DNA from: Alphaproteobacteria bacterium
GTDB taxonomy: Bacteria; Pseudomonadota; Alphaproteobacteria; DSM-16000; Inquilinaceae
Length of the DNA stretch: 5,033 nt
Assembly: GCA_029263555.1 (NCBI GenBank)
Contig: JAJUFW010000251.1
Span: forward strand, 1-5,033
Direction of reading: 5' to 3'
Shown here: one piece after another, positions 1-5,033 of the stretch
Layout: the number at the start of each line of letters is the position of its first letter
How positions within the stretch are numbered: position 1 is the first letter of the stretch
Position numbers and translations under genes: made by a program
The notes under the pieces: generated by a model
The model's database searches: none
What the model was told of the DNA's origin: nothing
The model's input: only the letters and a program-made list of their open reading frames with translations

Positions 1-72
1 CAGGTCCTCCGCCGGCTGACCGCCTGGGATCGCACGAGGAACGATGGGCGGAAGGTCGCGTTGTTCTGCTGA
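1..72 (+). CDS. C-terminal end of an upstream gene (partial)
   Basis: The first frame is open from the window edge to a TGA at 70-72 and encodes 23 residues ending RKVALFC. All but two of its codons (both GAT) end in G or C, as in the real genes of this window, whereas the competing open frame beginning at base 3 has weaker third-position bias. It stops 60 bases before the start of the polymerase-like gene on the same strand, so the two could be co-transcribed. The fragment is too short to assign a family; being in a polysaccharide locus it may belong to that pathway, but this is inference from position only. It could also be a chance open frame. Confidence 0.4.
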   Translation, partial: QVLRRLTAWDRTRNDGRKVALFC

Positions 73-121
73 AAAACGAAATGGCCGGGGAGGGGTTCCG
101 CCAGCCCGGCAGCGGCCGGGC

Positions 122-126
122 AAGGA
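122..126 (+). promoter_or_regulatory. Ribosome binding site of the polymerase-like gene
   Basis: AAGGA lies six bases before the ATG at 133, an ideal Shine-Dalgarno spacing, and fixes that ATG as the start. An out-of-frame ATG at 126 overlaps it and is ignored. Just upstream, a GC hairpin (CCCGGC at 105-110, loop AGCG, GCCGGG at 115-120) could influence access to this site. It has no T tract and is not a typical terminator. Confidence 0.75.
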
Positions 127-132
127 TGGACG

Positions 133-1500
133 ATGGTAGCCGACTACCGTGCGGAATCCCGACCTTTCTATCGCGCGAAGGTGACCCGGCGCTACGAGAC
201 GCTGGGAACGGTGCTGCTGGTCGCGGCCATTCTCTACGTCTTCCTCCGGACCTTCACGCTGGTCCAGGCCGAAGATCCCTATTTGCCGGGCTCGATCACG
301 GAGACGCAGTCCGCCGTCGATGCGGTTGAGGGCAACCTGCTCAACAGGCTCATCTGGCTGATTGTGCTTTCGGGCGTGCTGCCGCTGCTGTGGCGCTTCC
401 GGCATCGCTGCATGGTTCTGGCGTCCGGCAATCTGCTGCTGCTGGTCGTGCTTGCCTTCTGCCTCGCAAGCGTAAGCTGGGCAATCGACCCAGCGATCTC
501 GTTCCGGCGCTATGCGGAATTGCTGATCACGACGGTCTTCACGATCGGCATCGTCGTGACGCTGCCCTCACCCTGGCAGTTCTTGAAGGCAGCCCTGATT
601 GCGAGCTCGATTCTGATCGTCCTGGACCTCGCCATCATTCCGGCGATGCCGTGGCTCGCCTTCAACTATCTTTGGGAGTTCGAAGGCGTTCACAAGCACA
701 AGAACCTTGCCGGCGCCTTCTTTCTTCTTTCGGGCATCCTCTGGTTCTTCTCGGTGCCCATGTTCCGGACCTGGCCGATGCGGATCGCCGGCGCGTGCGT
801 CTTCCTGCTGGTGATCGCGCTTCTGCTCATGACCCAATCGAAGACCTCGATCGCGCTGCTCCCGCTCTCGATCGTCTTCGCCGTGGTGATCAAGGCCGCC
901 AGCGGGCGAGGCCGGTTCTGGTTCGCCCTGATGATGTGCTTCATCCTCGCCTCTGTGCTGACGGCGACGCTGCCTCTGGGCTTGGTCAGCCCTCTTGCGA
1001 TCATCGACGACCTGTACGGCGACGTCACCTTCACCGGCCGCACCAGGATCTGGGCCTTCATGGTCGATCAGATCGAACGGTACTTCTGGACGGGAGCCGG
1101 GTACGGCTCGTTCTGGGGCATCGGCGATCTCAGCCCGAACCTGCGTTCGAACGTGCCGCTCATCACCGTCGTGGGACAGGCCCATAACGGTTATCTGGAT
1201 GTCGCCGTGACCATCGGCGTGATCGGATTGGTCCTGGCCCTGGCGCTGGTGTTGGCGGCTTTCCGGCGGCTTTTCGCCATCTCTGCGGATCCCGGCGCCG
1301 ACGACATGAATGGCAGAGGCGTCGCCATCATGGTCGCGATCCTGGTCGCCGGCCTGATCCACAACGTCACCGAAAGCTCGCTGCTGCGGAGTGCCCATCC
1401 GATTTGGTTCTTCATGCTCTTCGCGATCCTCTACCTGTCCGTAATCGAAATGCGGGTCCGCGACCGGATCCGTCAGCGCCCGGTGACGAGGCTGCGATAG
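133..1500 (+). CDS. O-antigen ligase/polymerase family membrane protein (Wzy/ExoQ-like)
   Basis: Integral inner-membrane protein of 455 residues, the usual length for the O-antigen ligase/polymerase superfamily (Wzy_C type). By family role it should join undecaprenyl-linked repeat units into polymer on the periplasmic face, or transfer a glycan as a ligase. About 11-12 hydrophobic segments are visible, starting near residue 22, with a long hydrophilic loop around 286-350. Family-like motifs in order: VSWAIDP (114-120), GVHKHKNLAG (185-194), TQSKTS (234-239), FTGRTRIW (300-307), GAGYGSFW (321-328), AHNGYLDVAVTIGVIG (350-365) and HNVTESSLL (410-418). The His-Asn pair and Arg-rich GRTRIW loop are typical of the ExoQ-like branch. 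The start is the ATG with AAGGA six bases upstream. It is transcribed toward the glycosyltransferase and flippase genes and overlaps the former by 28 bases. Polymerase and ligase cannot be told apart by sequence alone; the neighbouring flippase and ExoQ-like motifs favour polymerase. Confidence 0.9.
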   Translation: MVADYRAESRPFYRAKVTRRYETLGTVLLVAAILYVFLRTFTLVQAEDPYLPGSITETQSAVDAVEGNLLNRLIWLIVLSGVLPLLWRFRHRCMVLASGNLLLLVVLAFCLASVSWAIDPAISFRRYAELLITTVFTIGIVVTLPSPWQFLKAALIASSILIVLDLAIIPAMPWLAFNYLWEFEGVHKHKNLAGAFFLLSGILWFFSVPMFRTWPMRIAGACVFLLVIALLLMTQSKTSIALLPLSIVFAVVIKAASGRGRFWFALMMCFILASVLTATLPLGLVSPLAIIDDLYGDVTFTGRTRIWAFMVDQIERYFWTGAGYGSFWGIGDLSPNLRSNVPLITVVGQAHNGYLDVAVTIGVIGLVLALALVLAAFRRLFAISADPGADDMNGRGVAIMVAILVAGLIHNVTESSLLRSAHPIWFFMLFAILYLSVIEMRVRDRIRQRPVTRLR

Positions 1501-2543
1501 AGCTGCGCATGTTCCCGGGCGATTGCCTCGGGCTCGAGCGGTGCCAGGTCGGGCGGGCTGCGGTCGTTCCTCGAACATGCCCAGGCGATCGCCGCCTCCA
1601 GCTCGGCCGGGGTCAGATCCCCGTCGAACAGTCGGATCCATTCCTCGCCCACCATGCCGGCAAGATCGCCCATCGCCCCCCGGCGCGGCACCAGGACGGG
1701 ACGGTCGAAGGACAGTGCAAGGATCGCCGAGCCCGAGTTCAGGATATCCCGATAGGGCAGGGCCACCAGATCGGCGGCATTCAGGAAATGCTGGAGCCGG
1801 TCGTCGGGGACGAAGGCGAGATGAAGCCTGATCCGCGAATCCCCTTCGGCCGCGGCCTCGATGCGCGCCCGCTCGTCGGACTTGACCGGCAGCCCGGCGA
1901 CGACGAGGCGAAGGTCTTCGCCCTCGATCTGCCGGAATGCGGCGATCAGCTTCGGCACGTTCTTGTAGGCTCTCATCTGGCCGACGAACAGGACGACCCT
2001 CGCGTCCCGTTCCAGCCCGAGCTCGTCCCGCGCCTCGTTCCGCCCAACCCCGTTCGGATAGACGCCGCGGTAATGGGGATGCGGAATGAGGCGGAAGGGC
2101 TTCCCGGCCAGCGCCGGATAGCGCTCCAGAAGGGGGGTGCGCGTGCTGGGGTTCATGCAGATGTAGCAGTCGACGGCGCGCGTGAAGAAACCGTAGTAGA
2201 GCTTGTCGATCCAGGAACTGCGCGGCTGTTCGTGGCTGCGCAGATTGTGCACGGTCCAAACGAGCTTGGTGCCGCGCAGCTTTACCCAGGCGATGACCGA
2301 CCCGACCCAGAGGATGCGGATCGCCGCCTTTCGGAAACTGTTGAAATAGAAGACCCTTTCGGGAAAATGGAAGTGGAAGATGTCGTAGGAGCGGGCGAGC
2401 GCCCTTCCTGTCGAGAACTGGTCCGCCACGACGCTATCCGGGGGAAGCCGGTCGTAGATAATCCCGAAATAGGAGGATGCCTCCGAGTGCTTCGGCCATG
2501 CCAGCACCCGGATCGTCTTCTTCCGGCCGGTTTCGATGGCCAT
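1473..2543 (-). CDS. GT-B fold glycosyltransferase, possibly GumI/GT94-like mannosyltransferase
   Basis: Cytoplasmic, probably membrane-associated glycosyltransferase of 356 residues, expected to add one sugar to a lipid-linked repeat unit. The N-terminal half has DIFHFHFPE (54-62), a hydrophobic stretch at about 75-88, WTVHNLRSHE (96-105) and IPHPHYRGVYPN (153-164). The C-terminal half has the donor-domain opening LFVGQMRAYKN (185-195) and LPYRDILNSGSAILALS (262-278) followed by RPVLVP. The usual EX7E motif of GT4 enzymes is absent there. The VHN..-HE, PH..Y and LPYR...SG pattern recalls beta-1,4-mannosyltransferases such as GumI (GT94); this is from memory and the donor is not proven. The start chosen is ATG 2543, with GGGGG (2548-2552) four bases before it and 13 bases after the flippase stop. 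An in-frame TTG at 2570 with GAAGG nine bases upstream would add nine residues and overlap the flippase gene by 14 bases. It is almost certainly co-transcribed with the flippase. Confidence 0.88.
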   Translation of the reverse strand: MAIETGRKKTIRVLAWPKHSEASSYFGIIYDRLPPDSVVADQFSTGRALARSYDIFHFHFPERVFYFNSFRKAAIRILWVGSVIAWVKLRGTKLVWTVHNLRSHEQPRSSWIDKLYYGFFTRAVDCYICMNPSTRTPLLERYPALAGKPFRLIPHPHYRGVYPNGVGRNEARDELGLERDARVVLFVGQMRAYKNVPKLIAAFRQIEGEDLRLVVAGLPVKSDERARIEAAAEGDSRIRLHLAFVPDDRLQHFLNAADLVALPYRDILNSGSAILALSFDRPVLVPRRGAMGDLAGMVGEEWIRLFDGDLTPAELEAAIAWACSRNDRSPPDLAPLEPEAIAREHAQLYRSLVTGR

Positions 2544-2556
2544 CGAACCCCCGTCG

Positions 2557-3885
2557 TCAGCTGCGCGCAAAGATGATTGCCTTCAGGCTCAGATGCCGGT
2601 GCACGAGGTGGGCGAGCAGGAGGTTCAGGCCGGCGATCACCACGAGATGGGCAATGGCCGCGCCCTCTATCCCGAACCGGGGGATGAGCACGGCATTCAG
2701 GGCGATCTTGGCGCCGAGCGCGCCGAGATAGGGCAGGAAGGTGCGGTGCTGGTGTCCGGTCGTGGTCAGCAGATAGCCCGCGGGCGTGGTGGCTGCCCAG
2801 AAGACGTAGCTCGCCGCCTGGATGCCCAGCGCGGTTTCGCCCTGCCGGAAGTCCGGCCCGAAGATTTCCAGGATTTCGCCGCCGGCCAGGATCATGATCC
2901 CCACCCCGACGACGATCGGCCAGAAGGCGAGGTGGACTACCTTGTTCACGAGCGCCTGTAGCGCCGACAGGTCCCGCGACGCGTAAAGATACGAGAAGCG
3001 GGGGGCGCCGATCGAGGCGACCGAGACCATGACGAACGACAGTAGGCCCGTGATCTTCACGGCGATGTCGTAGATTCCGATCTGGTCGGGCGTCACGTAG
3101 AAGCCCAGCATCGTGATGTCGAGATACTGGGTGATGGACACGAATCCGGAGAATAGGATCAGCGGCAGCGACACCCGAATCCATCGGCCCGGCTCGTAGC
3201 GTGAGGCGGCGGCCTTCACCTCGGTCGGCGTTATGCGACGGCCGTTCACGACCTGGGCGCCGACGACCATGATCTGAGCCGCCAGGAAGACCGCTGTGAC
3301 AAGGATCGCGTCGATCGGCGCGTCGCGCAGCCACAGCACGCCCGTCAGCACGATCAGAAGGACCGGTGACCCGATCATCGAGAGCGAGAAGGTGGCGCTG
3401 ATCCGGCCGAAGCTGCGGCCCGTCTGGACGAACAGGTCGTTCAGGGTCAGGGCGGGTACGGCGACGACGCCGACCACAAGCGGCAGCTTCCGCTCCAGCG
3501 GGAGGTCCAGGGAAAGCACCACGCCGACCGCGGCGACCGCGACCGTCACCGACACCGCGGTCAGCACCAGCATGCTGAAGCGCATGTATCCGCCAAGGCG
3601 CGCCCAGTCGCGCTGGGCCTGATATTCCGGCGCGAAGCGCAGCATCGCGATCGTCAGGCCCAGCCCGCTCGGCAAGGCCAGCAGATAGGCCCAGGCCCGG
3701 GCATTGGCGAACACGCCATATTCCGACGAGCCCATCCACCGGACCAGCGCGAACTGGGCTGCGAAGTTCAGCACCAGCCCCGCCACGCGGATGACCATGT
3801 AGGTCGATGCGCCCCTGAACACGAGGCTGAAGTCGTCGCTGTTTCGGAACAGGCCGACGACCGTACGGGTCAGTGCGTTCACCAC
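2557..3885 (-). CDS. Wzx-like polysaccharide flippase (MOP superfamily)
   Basis: Inner-membrane transporter of 442 residues, normal length for Wzx/polysaccharide biosynthesis proteins, which flip undecaprenyl-diphosphate-linked oligosaccharides to the periplasm. About 12 hydrophobic segments can be traced, from residue 30 to 430. Typical features: RGASTYMVIR at the first segment (24-33), the GSSEYGVFANA loop (52-62), YLDITMLGFYVTPDQIGIYDIAVKI (254-278, broken here only as one loop), LEIFGPDFRQG (339-349) and NAVLIPRFGIEGAAIAH (397-413). Charged residues sit in predicted segments (R33, D256, K277), as in Wzx proteins that line a hydrophilic cavity. The start is uncertain: two adjacent GTG codons (3885 and 3882) are the first possible starts after an in-frame upstream TAG, and neither has a visible Shine-Dalgarno sequence. 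The next ATG (residue 30) would cut into the first membrane segment. The first GTG overlaps the TGA of a small upstream ORF, suggesting coupled translation or a frameshift. The downstream glycosyltransferase follows after 13 bases. Confidence 0.92.
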   Translation of the reverse strand: MVNALTRTVVGLFRNSDDFSLVFRGASTYMVIRVAGLVLNFAAQFALVRWMGSSEYGVFANARAWAYLLALPSGLGLTIAMLRFAPEYQAQRDWARLGGYMRFSMLVLTAVSVTVAVAAVGVVLSLDLPLERKLPLVVGVVAVPALTLNDLFVQTGRSFGRISATFSLSMIGSPVLLIVLTGVLWLRDAPIDAILVTAVFLAAQIMVVGAQVVNGRRITPTEVKAAASRYEPGRWIRVSLPLILFSGFVSITQYLDITMLGFYVTPDQIGIYDIAVKITGLLSFVMVSVASIGAPRFSYLYASRDLSALQALVNKVVHLAFWPIVVGVGIMILAGGEILEIFGPDFRQGETALGIQAASYVFWAATTPAGYLLTTTGHQHRTFLPYLGALGAKIALNAVLIPRFGIEGAAIAHLVVIAGLNLLLAHLVHRHLSLKAIIFARS

Positions 3886-3983
3886 CGGGATGGGCCGACT
3901 GCAGGGGAAGGGGGAGTGGGCCCGCGAAGCGGCTTTCGGGACGACCGGATCGGAGTGTCCTCGCTGTGCTGGGTGTCGGCCAT
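3879..3983 (-). CDS. Possible 34-codon leader ORF coupled to the flippase gene
   Basis: An ATG at 3983 opens a 34-codon frame beginning MADTQHSED and ending PSRW, with TGA at 3879-3881. A perfect AGGAGG (3996-4001) lies upstream, though 12 bases from the ATG, longer than ideal. The first nine codons all end in G or C, and roughly three quarters of all codons do, close to the real genes. The TGA overlaps the flippase GTG-GTG start in the string GTGGTGA, an arrangement typical of termination-reinitiation coupling. The peptide is polar and Pro/Arg/Ser-rich with no membrane segment. It may be a regulatory leader peptide, the true N-terminus of the flippase separated by a frameshift or sequence error, or chance. 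The same frame is open further upstream to an ATG at 4085 overlapping the previous gene's stop, but that part has weak codon bias. Confidence 0.3.
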   Translation of the reverse strand: MADTQHSEDTPIRSSRKPLRGPTPPSPAVGPSRW

Positions 3984-3995
3984 TCGTGCTGCCGG

Positions 3996-4001
3996 CCTCC
4001 T
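3996..4001 (-). promoter_or_regulatory. AGGAGG Shine-Dalgarno-like site upstream of the flippase
   Basis: This is a full anti-16S-complementary hexamer on the minus strand inside the 196-base gap. It is 12 bases before the ATG at 3983 and over 100 bases before the flippase GTG, so it cannot serve that GTG directly. It is the only strong ribosome-binding sequence seen between the two genes and is the main reason to take the small ORF seriously. A chance occurrence in G-rich DNA is possible. Confidence 0.4.
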
Positions 4002-4060
4002 GCTACAATCGTCGGGAAGGCCCGCGAGAATTGTTGTTTGGGGGGCGGATCGGGTACTCA

Positions 4061-4081
4061 ACATGCGCCCTTCGCGAATGT
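4061..4081 (-). terminator. Weak stem-loop directly after the glycosyltransferase stop
   Basis: On the minus strand ACATTCGC and GCGCATGT can pair with one internal mismatch around a five-base GAAGG loop, starting at the base after the TGA at 4082-4084. No run of T follows, so intrinsic termination would be poor. It could instead protect a 3' end or reduce read-through into the flippase gene. The call is a weak one. Confidence 0.2.
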
Positions 4082-5033
4082 TCATGCGCCGGCGGCACGG
4101 CGATCCGTTTCCGACTTGCGGCGCCAGGCCGGTCCCGACCGCTGGCGCCCGATCGTTGCGGTGACGGCCTCGTCGAACCGCGTCACCATGGATTCCAGAC
4201 GCAAACCCTCGCGCGCCTCCAGCGCCCCGGCGGCCAGCCTTTGCAGGCGGCCGGGATCGTCGGCCAGACCGGCCAGTTCGGAAACGAATGCCCGGAAATC
4301 CCCGTCGATGATCAGGCCGCTGCGGCCGTCCTCGATATATTCGACCTCCGGGCTGTGCAGCTCGTGCCTGCGGGTGATGACCGGAAGGCCGTGGGCGAAC
4401 GCGTGGTTGACGGCAAGCCCGACATATCCGGGCAGCAGCAGGGCCGAGGCGACCCTCATGTACCGGGCGACGGTTTCCTCCTCGGGAATGCGTCCACGCA
4501 GAAGGATCCCCGGACGGCCGGCGTATCGGCTTGCAAGTTCGGCCTGCTTGGGGCCGCCGCCGATCACCACCAGCTCCACGGGGTGGCGCGTCCGCGCCTC
4601 CTCGTTCAGCCGGATCACCGCTTCGATCGCCTCCTCCGCGCGCGTGGCTTCGACTAGCCGTCCAAGGAAGAGGAAGACCACCGAGTCCGGTTTCAGGCCC
4701 AGTTCCCGCCTGAGGGCGGCTTCGTCGGCATCGGCTAGCCGGTCATGCAGTTCGCATTGCTCGGCGATGTCGATCGTGTTGCGGATCACCCAGATCCGGT
4801 CGTCGGGCACGCCGGCGAGCCTGAGCGCCTCGGCACCCCGGTCGGTATAGGCCAGGTAGCCGTCGACGCGGCGGGCGATCGCATCCTTGACCAGCCCCGT
4901 CGCGCGCGCCAGCGTGGCGGAAGCCTTGTTGCGGTACCCGATCCCCATCTTCACGTGGAAGCCGAACCCCCATAGCAGGACTGACCGCCGCCGCATGCGG
5001 AAGAGCGCGGCCAGCGTCAGGTTCGACAGGAAC
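4082..5033 (-). CDS. GT4-like glycosyltransferase, 5' end cut by window edge
   Basis: GT-B fold glycosyltransferase, cytoplasmic, expected to transfer a sugar from a nucleotide donor to a growing lipid-linked glycan. The frame is open through the right edge. An in-frame ATG at 4996 exists, but the codons before it continue with plausible coding sequence (FLSNLTLAALFR) and the protein there already sits mid N-terminal domain, so the true start lies outside. Numbering from that ATG: SVLLWGFGFH (5-14), the linker-like WVIRNTID (69-76), donor-domain opening FLFLGRLVEA (108-117), LVVIGGGPKQAEL (142-154), ILLRGRIPEEE (164-174), PGYVGLAVNHAFAHGLPVI (189-207) and HSPEVEYIEDG (214-224). The usual GT4 EX7E pair is not conserved: the second Glu position reads His in VNHAFA. 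The last 20 residues are Arg-rich and probably disordered. The family is clear, but donor and acceptor are unknown. The flippase gene follows after 196 bases on the same strand. Confidence 0.88.
   Translation of the reverse strand, partial: FLSNLTLAALFRMRRRSVLLWGFGFHVKMGIGYRNKASATLARATGLVKDAIARRVDGYLAYTDRGAEALRLAGVPDDRIWVIRNTIDIAEQCELHDRLADADEAALRRELGLKPDSVVFLFLGRLVEATRAEEAIEAVIRLNEEARTRHPVELVVIGGGPKQAELASRYAGRPGILLRGRIPEEETVARYMRVASALLLPGYVGLAVNHAFAHGLPVITRRHELHSPEVEYIEDGRSGLIIDGDFRAFVSELAGLADDPGRLQRLAAGALEAREGLRLESMVTRFDEAVTATIGRQRSGPAWRRKSETDRRAAGA

Noticed and set aside
105..120. GC hairpin CCCGGC-AGCG-GCCGGG as a terminator of the upstream gene
   Set aside because: Only six base pairs and no following T tract; it leads straight into the ribosome binding site of the next gene.
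81..329. 82-codon plus-strand frame starting before the polymerase-like gene
   Set aside because: Overlaps the polymerase-like gene out of frame, has no ribosome binding site at the ATG at 81, and its third-position bias is weaker than the gene's.
568..2259. 563-codon open frame on the minus strand across the polymerase-like gene and the glycosyltransferase
   Set aside because: Arg/Gly/Pro/Asp-rich translation without any domain or membrane segment; it is antisense to a clear membrane protein gene and out of frame with a clear glycosyltransferase, as expected for shadows in high-GC DNA.
1404..2576. 390-codon plus-strand open frame
   Set aside because: Antisense shadow of the glycosyltransferase gene, with no recognisable motifs and unlikely composition.
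2282..3739. 485-codon minus-strand frame overlapping the flippase
   Set aside because: Same strand but another frame of the flippase gene; Arg/Pro/Gly-rich low-complexity product, while the flippase frame shows 12 hydrophobic segments and family motifs.
4004..4009. TACAAT as a plus-strand -10 promoter box
   Set aside because: No recognisable -35 element at 16-18 bases upstream, and no plus-strand gene downstream.
4040..4045. G6 run as a phase-variable tract
   Set aside because: Too short for frequent slippage and not inside a supported coding frame.
3873..4850. 325-codon plus-strand frame
   Set aside because: Ser/Arg-rich antisense shadow of the right-hand glycosyltransferase with no motifs.

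Overview
The window is a 5 kb piece of a polysaccharide (exopolysaccharide or O-antigen-like) biosynthesis locus from a high-GC bacterium. Codons are strongly G/C-biased at the third position. The style of the proteins (ExoQ-like polymerase, high-GC glycosyltransferases) suggests an alphaproteobacterium, but no ribosomal or housekeeping marker is present, so this is inference and the genus cannot be given.

Layout from left to right. Positions 1-72 look like the last codons of an upstream plus-strand gene. After a 60-base gap with a clear ribosome binding site, a plus-strand gene (133-1500) encodes a multi-spanning membrane protein of the O-antigen ligase/polymerase (Wzy/ExoQ) family. Its 3' end overlaps by 28 bases the 3' end of a minus-strand gene. 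The minus strand then carries, in order of transcription from the right edge: a glycosyltransferase cut by the window edge (4082-5033), a 196-base gap holding a possible 34-codon ORF, a Wzx-like flippase (2557-3885), and a second glycosyltransferase (1473-2543) that starts 13 bases after the flippase stop.

Together the genes fit a Wzx/Wzy-dependent pathway. The two cytoplasmic glycosyltransferases would add sugars to an undecaprenyl-diphosphate-linked repeat unit. The flippase would move the unit across the inner membrane, and the polymerase/ligase-family protein would join units (or transfer the chain) on the periplasmic side. The priming transferase, chain-length regulator, outer-membrane exporter and sugar-nucleotide genes are not in the window.

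No RNA gene, mobile element, CRISPR array or tandem repeat was seen. I found no convincing evidence of an undescribed system. The least explained spot is the junction in front of the flippase gene, where the flippase has a GTG start without a visible Shine-Dalgarno sequence and overlaps the stop of a small ORF that has one. Both glycosyltransferases also lack the usual EX7E motif of GT4 enzymes.
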